Shown here: piece by piece, positions 1-11,656 of the stretch
Numbering within the stretch: position 1 is the stretch's first letter
How the letters are laid out: every line of letters begins with the position of its first letter
Origin: Lactarius indigo
Lineage: Eukaryota > Basidiomycota > Agaricomycetes > Russulales > Russulaceae
Length of the DNA stretch: 64,000 bases
Reading direction: 5' to 3'
NCBI GenBank assembly: GCA_025766275.1
Contig: JAFKAC010000017.1
Coordinates: forward strand, 62,001 to 126,000
Position numbers and translations under genes: made by a program
The notes under the pieces: model-generated
What the model was told of the DNA's origin: nothing
The model's input: only the letters and a program-made list of their open reading frames with translations
Database searches by the model: none

Positions 1-60
1 ACAAACAACTTGAACCGAAGTTGGACTCGGACGACACTGGTCCAGACTGGCATTTCCAGA

Positions 61-2439
61 AGTTCTTCGTTTTGTTTGATTTATGCCTGATAAAGTAGAC
101 GTGTGGACGTCCTGATGACGCCGGATCAATATCTTCTGTAAATCAAAGAAATACCCTTTGTGCGGTTCTTGAAATTAGCCTTTTGCGAGCACCGGTCTCA
201 GCAAGGGTCTCAGGCTGAAGCGCTGAAGAGTAGACAATGTCACGTGTTTGTACCGTGACTGCGCCAGACTCGGATGAGCCCTGGCAACGCTGGTCGGGAT
301 CGCCGTCACTGTTCTGTTGCTTCGCAGTACCTGCTTCGGATCACTAGTGTGGAGTATTCCACTTTCTGTTGTGTACACGGTTAAAGTATCCACCCGCAGC
401 TACTTATTGTTGCCTGGGCGGTGTTATGGAAGCTGTGCCAGCCTTTCTGACTTCCCTCGCGTCTACACCCTATCCCAAGTTGGGCTGATTAGCGTCCTGT
501 CAAAGTGCGCCGTCACGGTGTGCTCCGTAAATGTACTCCCATTGAGCGCTGTCCGAGTATCGGACAGTACTGTATCTCCTCTTTTGTCGTTCCTGGCCCT
601 CTTCTCGGACTCGATGATCATCCACTATGCAATGTTTCGGCCCCACCCGACCCATAGTATGCACCTCATCTCACTGGTTCCCCAACCCCCCCGGCCAGAT
701 TTATAGCCCCCACACCCACGATTATCGGACGTCATTCGGGTAGCCGCCAGCAGGAATCCCGCTTCCTTTGTAGAATCAAGTTCAATAAATAGTCGGGAAC
801 TTCAGCCTCCATCCGTCATCTTACGCCCCTTCCTCGCCTGGATATGCTCGCACTGAGGGTTCTCTTCGTCTCTCTCGCTATCGCTTCGTCCGTGGTTGGT
901 GCTCTTTCAAAGAAATCCTGCACCAAGCCGTCTGTCCGCAAGGAATGGAGAGCATTTAGCACCCAGGAGAAAGCGGCATGGATCCGAGCAGTCAACGTAT
1001 GTGTGAACACAGTACTGACTTGCGTGGTCTAATGATGTTGGCTCCAGTGCTTGTCACATTTGCCACACGACCCTGCTTTGACCGCGACTGTGGATCCCTC
1101 AGTATCACTCATTCCGCCAATCAATGCATCGGGCTCTTATTACGATGGTATGTCGTTATCCTTAGAATAGATAATTGGCATATTGACTTTCCGACAGATC
1201 TCGTGTATATCCACATGGATTTGAACACTCGAGTACGTCCAAACGGGTAAATACTATGATCGACGCTCGAATCAACGTGCTCTCCGATAGATCCACTTTA
1301 CCGGGCAATTCCTTCCTTGGCACCGCTGGTACGTGTACGTCCACGAACAAGCTCTCAAGCATAAGTGCGGGTACAAGGGGGTGTCTCCGTATTGGAACTG
1401 GACAATTGGTCGCTTCCCTCAGTCTCCCCAACGTCCAAAAGCTGACGATTTGTAGATGCCCCTGACTTTTTCGAATCGTCGTTTTGGAAGGACTCAAATC
1501 CTCAAAGTGGACTGGGCGGTTGGGGCGATCCGAATACCGACTACAGCGTGCCCGATGGAGGTTTCAAGGCTCTTCATCTCTCATATCCTTCGCCTCATAC
1601 ACTGCGCCGGAACTTCACACTCCGACCATTCGGGGACTTTTCTCCATCGGTATTCTTTACGGAACCCCAGAAGGAGGCCAACTCATCGTTCCTAGCCCCA
1701 GAAATTGAAAAACTCCTGGAGACGTCAGCGGGGGACTACAAGGGCTTTCAGGAAGCATTTGAGACGTTTGAGGTGAGATGAAAAAGACCGACTGCGTAAT
1801 TTCTAATTCATGTGTGACGTCAGGGTCCACATGGCGCCGTACACTTGATCATGGGGGGGTGAGTTTCTGCTTCCCGCCCACCTGACTTGACCCTTCTCAC
1901 TCCAAACCCATTTATGGCAGCGATTTAGGGGGCACCTGTCCAAAAAACGCCCCATCGAACTGCACTGCGGGACCGACATGGTCCCCTAACGGTGAGCACG
2001 TCTGCGCCGCACAATTTCCCTCCACAAGTTAATCGTCGTGTCTTTCAGACCCCCTCTTTTGGATGCACCACGCCGTAAGTTTCGTGCCACTCTTTGCTCG
2101 TGCTATGTAATGCCGCTTTCCCTAACGTTACGCTCTGCTTGGCGGCAGATGGTTGACAAGGTATGGTATGATTGGCAACACAGAAACCCGGAGAACGCAA
2201 AGAGTTTCTTCGGTGGTTCCGTCCAAGCCCTCCAAAGCTTGGACACATACAATCAGTTCCCCAACGGCGGTCCTCCGTTCCTCAACGTGAGGTTTTACTC
2301 TTTTTCTGAACATTGGAGCTAAACCAACGTATTTGTTTAGCTGAGTTCGACGATGCCGGCGGATGGATTGTTTTCGGAAGTCACAATCGGGGATGTGATG
2401 AATACGACCGATGGGATTTTGTGCTATGTCTATGAATGA
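61..2439 (+). repeat. left arm of tyrosinase tandem duplication
   Basis: This arm holds tyrosinase gene 1 and its upstream region. Near 61 it starts with a word (GTTCTTCGTTTTGT) that recurs near 3302. The segment around 460-700 matches 3835-4060 with small gaps, and all ten exons and nine introns match the right arm. The duplication therefore copied promoter and gene together, at an offset of about 3.3 kb. Confidence 0.75.
844..2439 (+). CDS. secreted short-type tyrosinase / catechol oxidase, copy 1
   Basis: The product is a type-3 copper oxidase acting on phenols outside the cell. The spliced model has ten exons: 844-996, 1048-1147, 1198-1232, 1291-1408, 1456-1772, 1824-1858, 1921-1991, 2049-2074, 2149-2286 and 2341-2439, giving 363 residues. 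A hydrophobic N-terminal signal peptide of about 20 residues precedes the mature part. Copper-A ligands are seen in VYIH, IHFTG and WHRW; copper-B ligands in HGAVH and in DPLFWMHHA, so all six histidines are present. The family-typical blocks SPYWNWT and MVDKVWYDWQ are intact. The length is near that of short secreted fungal tyrosinases and there is no long C-terminal shielding domain. A TATA-like AATAAATAG lies about 60 nt before the start. The tandem partner is at 4164. Confidence 0.93.
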
Positions 2440-3299
2440 GAGGATACATTTGGAGAAACTACTTTATGTCAGCTTCGTCGGATCGCTGAGAAGGATCGCA
2501 TGCGTCGGGTGCGGTGCAAGTGATGGAAGCATGGGAGGCCTGCGCTTTGACGCCAGTGAGAGGAGGTGTGTCTTTGAACTTACTACTGTAGATCTGTGTT
2601 CCTAGTAAGGACGCTTATAACGACGAGGAACATTTGGTTTTGTTTTTACAATACAAACAGGTTACTCTCCCCGGGATAGACGAACTAACATATATGCGCC
2701 GGTAAATTCAACACAGTATACATTATCACTTATCCCCAAGAGTACAGCATCTCCAAGTCGTGTGATGGTATTGAATTGAGCGTTTGGGCACTATCTTCGA
2801 GGACAACCAGATATAGTATGATCCGAAAAGCAAGGAAAAGCGCCGAAAGGTCGTGGACTCGTCGGAAAAATCACGCCTTCTCAACGTAGGGAATGCAAAA
2901 TGTCACCAGACAGCTCAGGTCTCGGCCTCTAACGCTTATTTCTGTGCCGGTGTAGAAGTGCAATCCTAGAGAAAAAACAGACTATGAGAGAGACAAACAA
3001 CCATCGACGCAGATGCAGACTGGCGTGAGACATCATGATGACGAAAGCAGTCCCCAGTAAGTCACTAATCACTGCCTGTGGGCACTGGCGGCGGCCTGGG
3101 CACTGGCTCCACGGCTTCAATTGGAACACCACCTTCCGCAAATCCTCCGAGCTTCCTTCTGTGCGGGGTCAATTCTGTCACGGTGCCTTTTCCTTCAATC
3201 TCTACAATTACTGTAGATCAGAAGGACGACATCCCTGGCCTTGACAACACAGACCCAGGCACACTGGCAGGACCAGCGGCTTGAGCCTTGTTGACTAGA
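2440..3299. other. intergenic, no gene seen
   Basis: About 0.86 kb between the two tyrosinase duplication arms. Only short overlapping open frames occur and none resembles a known protein. It holds the 3' flank of copy 1 and the junction of the duplication. Confidence 0.6.
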
Positions 3300-5764
3300 G
3301 GTTCTTCGTTTTGTCTGACTTACCTTGGACTTACCCTTGACCCAATGACCTGGGGTAGTGTCTTGGCGATTCAGAATCGATCTCTGTCGCATTTTTGTAT
3401 ACGCACCCTTCGTATGGTTGTTTACTCCCTGCAAGAGTGGCACCAAGAGCGGCACTAAGATAATTAAACAGAGAAGGTCACGTGTATGCGCCGCTGACAA
3501 GGCAGACTTCTGTATTTGCAACTGTTCGCAGGTTCTCATCGTAATATATTTAGCCCTGATGTTCCTCTCGAGTTGGGTCACATGGGACGAACTTCGTGAT
3601 CTCTACCCATAACTGGGCTCTGTTTTTCGTCTTGGAGATTGACCGGCGGAAAAAAAGTAGGCTTGTCACTTGTGTCTCCTGATATCGTACGGGATATCGT
3701 GTCCCATTTTGGACTACTAACTAATTAATTGATAGCGGGGAATTCCTCATTCTGCTGGATGGGTCCAAAACAACTCGTGGGTACTTACTTTTTCCAGAAC
3801 CGTGACACTGTTATTGATGCCGTACCCTTGCGTCCACGACCTCTCCCAAGTTTGGGCTGGATGGCGTTCTGTCCATGTGTACCGTGTGCCCCGTGGACGT
3901 GCTCTAATTGGGCGCTGTCCGACAATCGGGCAGTATCTCTCCTTTATCATTCCCGGTCGGGCTCAATAATAGTGCCCTATGCGATGTTTCAGCCCCGCCA
4001 TATACACTTCATCGCTGGTTTACAAAACGCCAGGACTGATCTGTACCCCTACACCCACGATTGTCGGACGCCACCCGGGTAGCCAACCACAGGAATTTGC
4101 TTCCATTATAAAGTCAAGTGCAATAAATTCTGGAATCTCTTTGCTTCCCTTCCTTGCACGGCCATGCTCGTCACTAGGGCCCCCCTTGTCGTTCTCACTA
4201 TCCTTTTGTCCGTAGTTGGTGTTCTCTCAAAGAGCGCCTGCACCAAGCCATCTGTACGCAAAGAATGGAGAGCATTTAGTACCAAGGAGAAAGCGGCATG
4301 GATACGAGCAGTCAATGTACGTGTGAAGCCCACAATACTGACTTGCATAGTCTAAATGGAATTGACTTTAGTGTTTATCACATTTACCGCACGACCCTGC
4401 TTTGACCGCAACTGTGGATCCCTCAGTATCACTCATTCCGCCAATCAATGCATCAGGTTCCTATTACGATGGTATGTCCTTGTCCTTAGAATAAATAGCT
4501 GGCATATCAACTTCCCAACAGATTTCGTGTATATCCACATGGACCTGAATACTCGAGTACGTACAGTGGATAAACTTTATGATCGCCGCTTGAATCAACG
4601 TGTACTCCGATAGATCCACTTTACTGGGCTATTCCTTCCTTGGCACCGCTGGTACGTGTATGTCTACGAACAGGCCCTCAAGAGCAAGTGCGGGTACAAG
4701 GGAGTGTCTCCGTATTGGAATTGGACAATTGGTCACTTCCCTCAGTCTTCCCGAATGTCCAAAAACTGATGACCCGTAGATGCTCCTGACTTTTTCGAAT
4801 CCTCATTTTGGAAGGACTCGAATCCCCAAAGTGGGCTGGGCGGCTGGGGCGATCCGAATACCGATTACAGCGTACCTGATGGAGGCTTCAGGAAGTTTCA
4901 TCTCTCGTATCCTTCGCCCCATACGGTACGCCGGAACTTCACACTCCAGCCTTTCGGAGACTTGCCCGCTTCGGTCTCTATGTTCTTTACGGAACCCCTG
5001 AAGGAAGCCAACTCGTCGTTCCTGGCCTCTGAAATTGAAAAACTCCTGGAGACGCCGGCGGGAGACTACAAGAGCTTTCAAGCCGCATTTGAAGGATTCG
5101 AGGTGAGAAGGAAGTGGCTAAATATAGATTCCTAATTTATGTGTGATACCAGGGCGCGCACAGCGCTGTGCACTTGATTGTGGGCGGGTGAGCCGCCACT
5201 TCATGCCCATATGACCTGATCCCTCTCATTCCAAACTACCTATTTAGCGATTTAGGAGGTACCTGCCCGAAGAATGCCCCGTCAAACTGCACCCCAGGAC
5301 CGACGTGGTCCGCTAACGGTGAGCCCACCTACGCCGAGAAAACTCCTCTATGAGTTAAATCTTTGTGTCCTTTAGACCCCCTCTTTTGGATGCATCATGC
5401 CGTAAGTCTCTTATCATGCTTTGCTCGCATCGTGCTGCGTTCCCTAACGTTACGCTCTGTTCGGCGGCAGATGGTTGACAAGGTATGGTACGATTGGCAA
5501 CACCGCAACCCGGAGAATGCCAAAAGTTTCTTTGGTGGCTCGGTCCAAGCTCTCCAGAGCTTGGACTCATACAACCAGTACCCCAACGGTGGGCCTCCAT
5601 TCCTCAACGTAAGGCTTAAAACTTCGTATTCTAAACCTTGGAGCTAAACCAACATATTTGTGTAGCTGAGTTCGACGATGCCGGCGGATGGATTATTTTC
5701 GGAAGTCACCATCGGGGATGTGGTGAATACGACTAGCGGTGTTTTATGTTACATCTATGAATAG
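3300..5764 (+). repeat. right arm of tyrosinase tandem duplication
   Basis: Second copy of the unit at 61-2439. The promoter segment (about 3600-4160) is more diverged than the exons, while intron positions and phases match throughout. Confidence 0.75.
4164..5764 (+). CDS. secreted short-type tyrosinase / catechol oxidase, copy 2
   Basis: Paralogue of the gene at 844 with the same ten-exon structure: 4164-4316, 4372-4471, 4522-4556, 4614-4731, 4780-5102, 5153-5187, 5248-5318, 5376-5401, 5471-5608 and 5666-5764, giving 365 residues. Exon 5 is two codons longer than in copy 1. A signal peptide is present and all six copper ligands are kept (VYIHMD, IHFTG, WHRW, HSAVH, WMHHA). One difference beside the copper-A site is YVYVYE here against YVYVHE in copy 1. 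There is no stop, frameshift or broken splice site, so both copies look functional. What distinguishes their substrates or regulation cannot be read from the sequence. Confidence 0.93.
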
Positions 5765-6031
5765 GAATGGGTGAATGAGAAATTTTGGAGAAGCTACATC
5801 CAAGGTTATATCATTTGTCCAAGTTACGTTATACATGGGGCTTCTACTTTTCTCACGTCCGCCACATCTGTCCGTTTCCCAGGCCATATACCAGCACAGT
5901 ACAACTATCCTTCTCCCTGATGGGATGACAGTTTGTCCGAATCTGAGATTGCCATCTGCGAACCGCAATTTGCCGATGGGCGAATTACCCGTGACAGGTC
6001 TGTGACCATTCTGGCCTCTTAGCGTTCGTGC

Positions 6032-7102
6032 ATGAAGCGAAACTGTCGCGCGATCCTCGTATCATACAGCGGATCATCCTCAGAGAATGAAGAAGAAATA
6101 CCACCGCCGCCTCCCGTCAAGAAGCGCAGACTTCCCGCACTAGCGTCGCACCTCATGCCTATCGTCCCGCTCGACGACCCGTCGAAGCACCAGGGTCGCA
6201 CACGCGCAACACCGCATGTCGAAGGGCAATGGGCTGCACATGTATACGTCTCGCTCGTACTCCGCGGTGCGTTGAGAGGCATCGTCGAGCGTGCTGTATC
6301 CATAGCGAAGCAGGAGGTGGCTGGCGTCCGCCTGCTGGGTGGTGCCGACTCAGACACGAACCCGGACTCCGTCGCAGCCGTGCGCGAGCTCCACGTATCG
6401 CTGACACGGCCGTTCTTTCTGCGCGCCCATCAAAAAGAAGAGATGAAACGTGCCGTGAGGGATGCCGCCAAGACACATCCTCCGTGAGTCCCTGCGCCAT
6501 CACACTCCTCTCATCGTCGAACTCCACTCCCTTCACATCCAGTGGCCTCCCTCGCTACCAGGTGACTGATATACATTTTTGTGTCTTAGATTCACGGCGT
6601 CGTTTGCCGCATTTTCGAATCTCACAAATGACGAGCACACCCGGACTTTTCTTTGCATGGAGGTTGGCGCGGGTCACAGTGAGGTATGTCTTCTCTTCTG
6701 GCCGTATCCACCTGTGTTCTGAGAACTGGTGGTATCGCCCAGTTACGTGCACTCTCGGATACCTTAACTCCAACCTTGCTTTCGTTCCATCAGAAAGAGT
6801 ACTACGAACAACCTCGGTTCCACGCGTCCTTCGCATGGGTACTTCTCGAGAGTCAGCCCCAGCCTACACCGTCCCAAACTCCAGAGCCCCCGATGCCCCT
6901 CCTCGCTTCACCGTCCTTAGGGGATCGCCCAAGCGAAGATACAAGTCTTTTCCCCACTGTTCCGCATCTACCCGAGACGACTATACCCGCGCTGAATGCC
7001 AGCCTAGGCTCCCAGCTTAAGGGCTCGGCTGGGATCTTCGAAGTAGGGGAAGTACGTATCAGAATCGGGAAGGATGTATTTGGTTGGGAACTATCGAGAT
7101 AG
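6032..7102 (+). CDS. USB1: USB1-type U6 snRNA 3'-end phosphodiesterase
   Basis: A 2H-phosphoesterase that trims the oligo(U) tail of U6 snRNA in the nucleus. Exons 6032-6483, 6590-6683 and 6743-7102 give 301 residues. The start is followed by an acidic, proline-rich N-terminus with a basic KKRR run. The two catalytic tetrapeptides are visible: HVSLT within LHVSLTRPFF in exon 1 and HASFAW in exon 3, together with the FxxFSNLTNDEHTRTFL block that is typical of Usb1/Mpn1. The C-terminus ends in an IGKDVFGWEL-like stretch also usual for the family. A proline- and serine-rich insert of about 60 residues follows the second motif. It lies tail-to-tail with the minus-strand F-box locus. Confidence 0.9.
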
Positions 7103-8216
7103 TGTGCTGCCTGCGCTGCCCAATTTGCAAGGGTTTTGACGTGGTCTTTCCCGCGACACCGCCTCAGCGCTTCTATCTCGGTGGACTTAACCGATGGTAC
7201 GAATACCTTGCCACGAAGAGGTTGCCTTTCCCTATGTACCTGGAACGAAGTAAGAACCAATACGGTACTCCATCTTCAACGAGGTGTATGCTTCTCTGAA
7301 CTTAGTTTGGCCGGCTCGGTGATCTTAGCCTTGATCGTGGTTGGGTTGTGCTCTGCACGCTCTGAGATACATGGCAAATGGTAAAGAGTCATCTGTTTCC
7401 CATCCTCGTCGTTATTAGTGACGGAAGACGGTTGTGATCACTCGGGAACCGTCGTTCCGCCCAGAACCAGCGGGACAGTACACCAACTTTCAATGCGAAG
7501 ATGACACTCGATCACAATTCTCTTGATATCGTTTTCGCCCCCAAAGATTAATGTATGTTATCATATACTATCGTTTTGAGCATGGCGCACCGAACGCCGC
7601 GACGCCCGGCTATTACCATCATCTCCTTCCGCGTCATGCCAGCCTGGCACCAAAGTTTGGCGTACACTCGTGCGGCCTGAGCGTGAGCAGCCACCAGGCC
7701 GCCACCGAATCGGAATATGTTATTCGCACCGCCATTCCCCAGGGATGCGACCTCACCTGTCCACTGGCATTGCCGCCACCTATACCAGGGAAATACGGCC
7801 GCGCGAGCTGCGTCATAACGATGCCGTTCGACATCCCGCCAGTCTCGGAGAAAGCGACTACTCATCCCCGAAGCCTGCTAGCGTAGCATGCTGATGGCCG
7901 CTGCTGTAGCAATCGCGTTCCTCATTCGGCGCAAAACCAAGTGGATTAAATACAAAAGAAAGCCACTGCATACGTCGGAGTCAGGGTGGGTAGTAAGTAA
8001 GTAAAAGAGTTATACAAGGGAATATGTGCCAGTGGCACAGGAATAGCACAGAAGCGAGGCAAGGAGTCAAAGTATGGGAACGAGGCACGCGGCAATTAAA
8101 GTACGAGGCGTCTGAGACCTGGCCGAGGTGATTGAAATGTGCGGGTTCGGGCTCAGCACTCGGGCTAGCCTTACAACGTTCTGTTGACTGAGTGATCGTC
8201 GGACCCGCAGCCGGCC
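7103..8216. other. intergenic, no gene recognised
   Basis: About 1.1 kb between two convergent genes. Overlapping open frames of about 110 codons on both strands (7548-7886) show no family resemblance, signal peptide or splice pattern that I can support. Confidence 0.55.
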
Positions 8217-10066
8217 TTATACCAGCGATCCGTATTGAATGCTGCTTGGGTCAAACCAGAGCTCCATGTCTCCGAGTGAGTCAGGAGAATCAAAATCGCT
8301 GCCGTCGTTCGTAAACATCTCAGACATATCAAATGGAGTGTCAGCTATAAAAACAGGGCCAATTCCAACCGGCGCCTTGAGCTTGGTGAAGGGCCCAAAG
8401 ATATCTAAGGCACGTAGGTCATTGTCCTGGGTACCGTGACTGCCGGAATAGGATTGTAATGCAGGATTCGAGATAAGTGTATCGGCGTGTGCGACTTCAG
8501 GGTGTTTACTTGCGAGGTGTTCACAGAATCGATCATAGTATCCCGACTTACACTCGAAGTCGCCACAGTAGGTGCACACGGGTAGATATGAGTGATTGTC
8601 TAAGAGGTGCCCTTTGAGTTCTTTCTGCTCTTTGAAAATGGAAAAACAGACGCGGCATGCGTATTCTCGCGCGTGTACCTCTATGGGGCGGCCGGAGAGC
8701 CATCGCGAAGTGGTGAATGACTGTACAGCATCCCACAGTGGCCCATCCACTGACATCGTCTCCTCTATTCGAAGGTTACGCAGAGCAGGGAGTACCTGTA
8801 TGCCGGTTGTGTGCACGCCATCTCCTGGACGCAGAGCATACAAGATGTCCGTCACGTGCCTTTGACTGCCAGCTAGACGAAAGTCTTTTGCGCCGCCGAA
8901 TGCGCGGATGAGATCCAGCCACTGTCCACCACCAATGTGATTCTGTCCACTTGATGAGTGTGTCATATTCACTTTGATGCCTAGATTTTCTACACGGAAT
9001 AGGGAAGGGGAAAAATAGTTGCAAATTTGAGTCATCGAGGACAGCTGCCAATTTAACCGCTCGCGGACTATTTGCAATTCGACCCTGGTAGGAGCTCCTG
9101 GCTCGGAAAAACAGATGGAAATGAAACCCGCGGAGGCTTGAATGTTTGCTTCGCTGAGCGACGTCTGCATTTCTATCCGCTCGATGAATCGGCCAAGCTG
9201 CGAGGTATCCATCGCGAATTGACTAAATAATGTGAGACAGATATCTCTGAGACGCGGTGTATCGATTTCAGCCACGAAGTTGTTCAAGTACTCGCTGGTT
9301 CCTCGATATTTGAGGCATGTGAGAGCAGGGAGAACAACGTTTTTCCCTAACTGTGGAGGCTCGCCAAGGGTGTTCTGGTGGGAGAAAGGAAGGAAAAGGA
9401 GTGAAAGTGTTTCAAGATGAATCATCCCAGATAAAGCGTCAACGAACGCATCTGGTAGAAAATACCCGACATCCGGAATTTCGTCGAGCTGAAGGTCTAC
9501 GAGACCCGTGGAAGAATAAAGGAGCTGCGGGAGGGCGAGAATGGTGACCCTAGTCAAGTGCAGAGTACGGAGGCGTGTGCCCCACTGAAAGGCGCTGGGG
9601 AGAGTCAACTGCATGTCGCCTAGAGACATGAGAGTAAGCTCTTCTAGCTCTGAAAATGGCTCAGAGATCGTGGAAAGACTCGCCAGGAGCGAGGTTGTGA
9701 TGGTGAGGCTTATGGAGCTAACACGATTAGACTGCTTGAGTGCAGCCACGATATTCTCCTCGCCCTCGTAAACTGGAGGACCGCAGAAAATGGGACCACG
9801 CATGGCACCCCTTCTGTGAGCTTCGTATCTTACGACGAGAGGAAAGGGTGGCCAATACTCCAACCTCTTCAAGATAGGCGTCCTTTGTGTGCAGTAGAGT
9901 CGGAGATGTAGAGCCAACGGTGATCCCAGGACGATCTGTCGCCACCTTCGGCATACATGCGTAAGCGTAGGCCAAAGTTGCGGAGAGGCATTCTGGTGAT
10001 GACGAAATATGTCCAGAACAACGTCATAGGAGAGCATCTCGATCGTGACCTGCTGAGAAAAAGCTC
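8217..10066 (-). repeat. F-box module 2 (downstream copy)
   Basis: Second unit of an internal tandem duplication, about 615 codons: F-box, LRR-like region, C2H2-like fingers. It shares blocks such as LTLPSxFxW, LPQLLYSS and LDLIRxFxGxKxFRLAG with module 1. Confidence 0.85.
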
Positions 10067-11656
10067 CTGCTCCAAGCACATTATTACGCTATAAAAACTG
10101 GCATTAGACAAACACTGTACCTATTCCACCGAGTCCATTGGTCGACGGTTGTTCAAATTCCAGTCCTATAAACTGACCCGAGAGCCGGCGTGAGTGCACG
10201 AAGGATAATACGGCATCCTGCAAAGGCGCATGACCCGGTTCAGGCTTCTGTATGCAGAGTTTTTGTAGGCCTGGTAGCACGGTTTCGCGCCGCATGTCAG
10301 AGTGTTGTAAAGCAAGCACGATGTCTGTCGAGATCTCGCCAGCTAAACGAAACCATTTCGTGCCTCTGAATGAGCGGATGAGTTCCAGCCATTGTTCAGT
10401 ACGATCCGGCCTACTTGACAGTCGCGTCGCCGTGATGCGTAGATCTTCCATACAAGAAGGGTGAGTGGAAAGCTGATAGCAGATTATTGCAGCCATGGAG
10501 AACAGCTGTCGGCTTAATGGCTCGCAGCACACTTGTAATTTAAGATAGGTAGGAGCTGGTTGAGTTAAGGAGATGGTGACGGAACGTTCGGAGAACAGGA
10601 TATCTGCTTGATGATATAATTGCTGCATTTTCGTCCGGTCGATGAATGCGCCAAGCTTTAAAGCGTTAAAGATGGGCTCGTCGATGGTTGTAATTTCAAT
10701 ATCCCTGAGACTAGGAGCGTCGATTCTGGTCAGATAGCCTTCCAAATACTTGGCGATTCCTCGTAAATCAAGGCGGGTGAGAGCAGGGAGGAAAACGATT
10801 TCCCAAAACGGCGAGGACACGTCAATGAAACCTGCAGTCGGAGGAAAGTGGAGTGAAAGTTCTCGAAGCAGGGTCATCTGGGAAAAGGCATGTAAAAAAG
10901 CCTTCATTGGGAGGTACGCAACTTCGTGAAGCCGAAGGTCCACGAGTTTCTTGGAAGAATAAAGAAGCTGGGGGAGTAGGGGAAAGGTGATCCTAGTGAA
11001 GTGGAGACTACGGAGTTGTGGGCACCATCTAAATGTGCTGGGTAGGGTCAGCCTCCTACCGACTTGATCTTGAGATAAAATAGCGAGGTCTTCGAGTTTA
11101 GATAAAGGCCCTTCAATTTTGAAAAGCTTTTCCCGGAGCGAGCTTGTGACGGTAAGGCTGATAGAGCTAATACGACCAGACTGCTTCAGTGCGGCGATGA
11201 TATTGTCCTCATCCTCAGGAGTAGGGGGATCGAGTGCCGGAGATCCCCCGTATTCCATGACTATAGGCAAGGCTGGCCAGAGATCTAATGTCTTCAAAAC
11301 AGGTGTTCCAGGAGTACAGAATATTCGAAGGTGTAGAGCCCATTGAGATGCGAATATGATATGTCTCCACTTGCGACATACGTGCACGAGCCCGGGCCAA
11401 AGTCGTGGAGAGGCATCCATATAATGACGAAATATGTTTAGAAGTACTTCGTCGGAAAGCTTCCCGATCGAGACTTGTCGAGGAATGAAATTTAATGAAA
11501 AATTTAGCGAGTGGACCAGGCACTAGCGGAAGATGTACCTATTCTAGCCTGAGGGCATTCGCTGGGCGCGGGAACGGGTCGAAGGGGCAATGTGAGTTGG
11601 GCACTGGCACGTCTATAAGGACACCCGCAACATTGACTGTCACTGACGTCACCCAT
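8217..11656 (-). CDS. tandem F-box protein with C-terminal C2H2 fingers (fused gene model)
   Basis: F-box proteins are substrate receptors of SCF ubiquitin ligases. Exon 1 is 11656-11539, with an ATG in good context. Exon 2 is 11473-10121, and exon 3 is 10066-8217, giving 1106 residues in one frame. Module 1 has DEVLLNIFRHY then VCRKWRHI, followed by LRR-like repeats. Module 2 repeats this (DVVLDIFRHH, VCRRWRQI) and ends with two zinc-finger-like units, CRVCFSIF..H..H and CTYCGDF..H..H. Module 1 lacks the fingers. The join uses a 54-nt intron (10120-10067) with GT, a CTAAT branch site and AG. Alternatively there are two genes: 10104-11656 stopping at a TAA just inside that intron, and a second starting at the ATG at 10037. 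The homology of both modules is certain; the fusion is inferred. Confidence 0.72.
10121..11473 (-). repeat. F-box module 1 (upstream copy)
   Basis: First unit of the duplication, about 450 codons. It is homologous to module 2 up to the region just before the zinc fingers, where the duplication joint lies. Confidence 0.85.

Noticed and set aside
7548..7886. Overlapping open frames of 105-111 codons on both strands
   Set aside because: No family resemblance, splice plan or start context; mirror frames in GC-rich DNA are expected by chance.
10104..11420. F-box copy starting at the first in-frame ATG of the long exon
   Set aside because: An upstream exon with an ATG at 11656 joins in phase and supplies the missing first half of the F-box.
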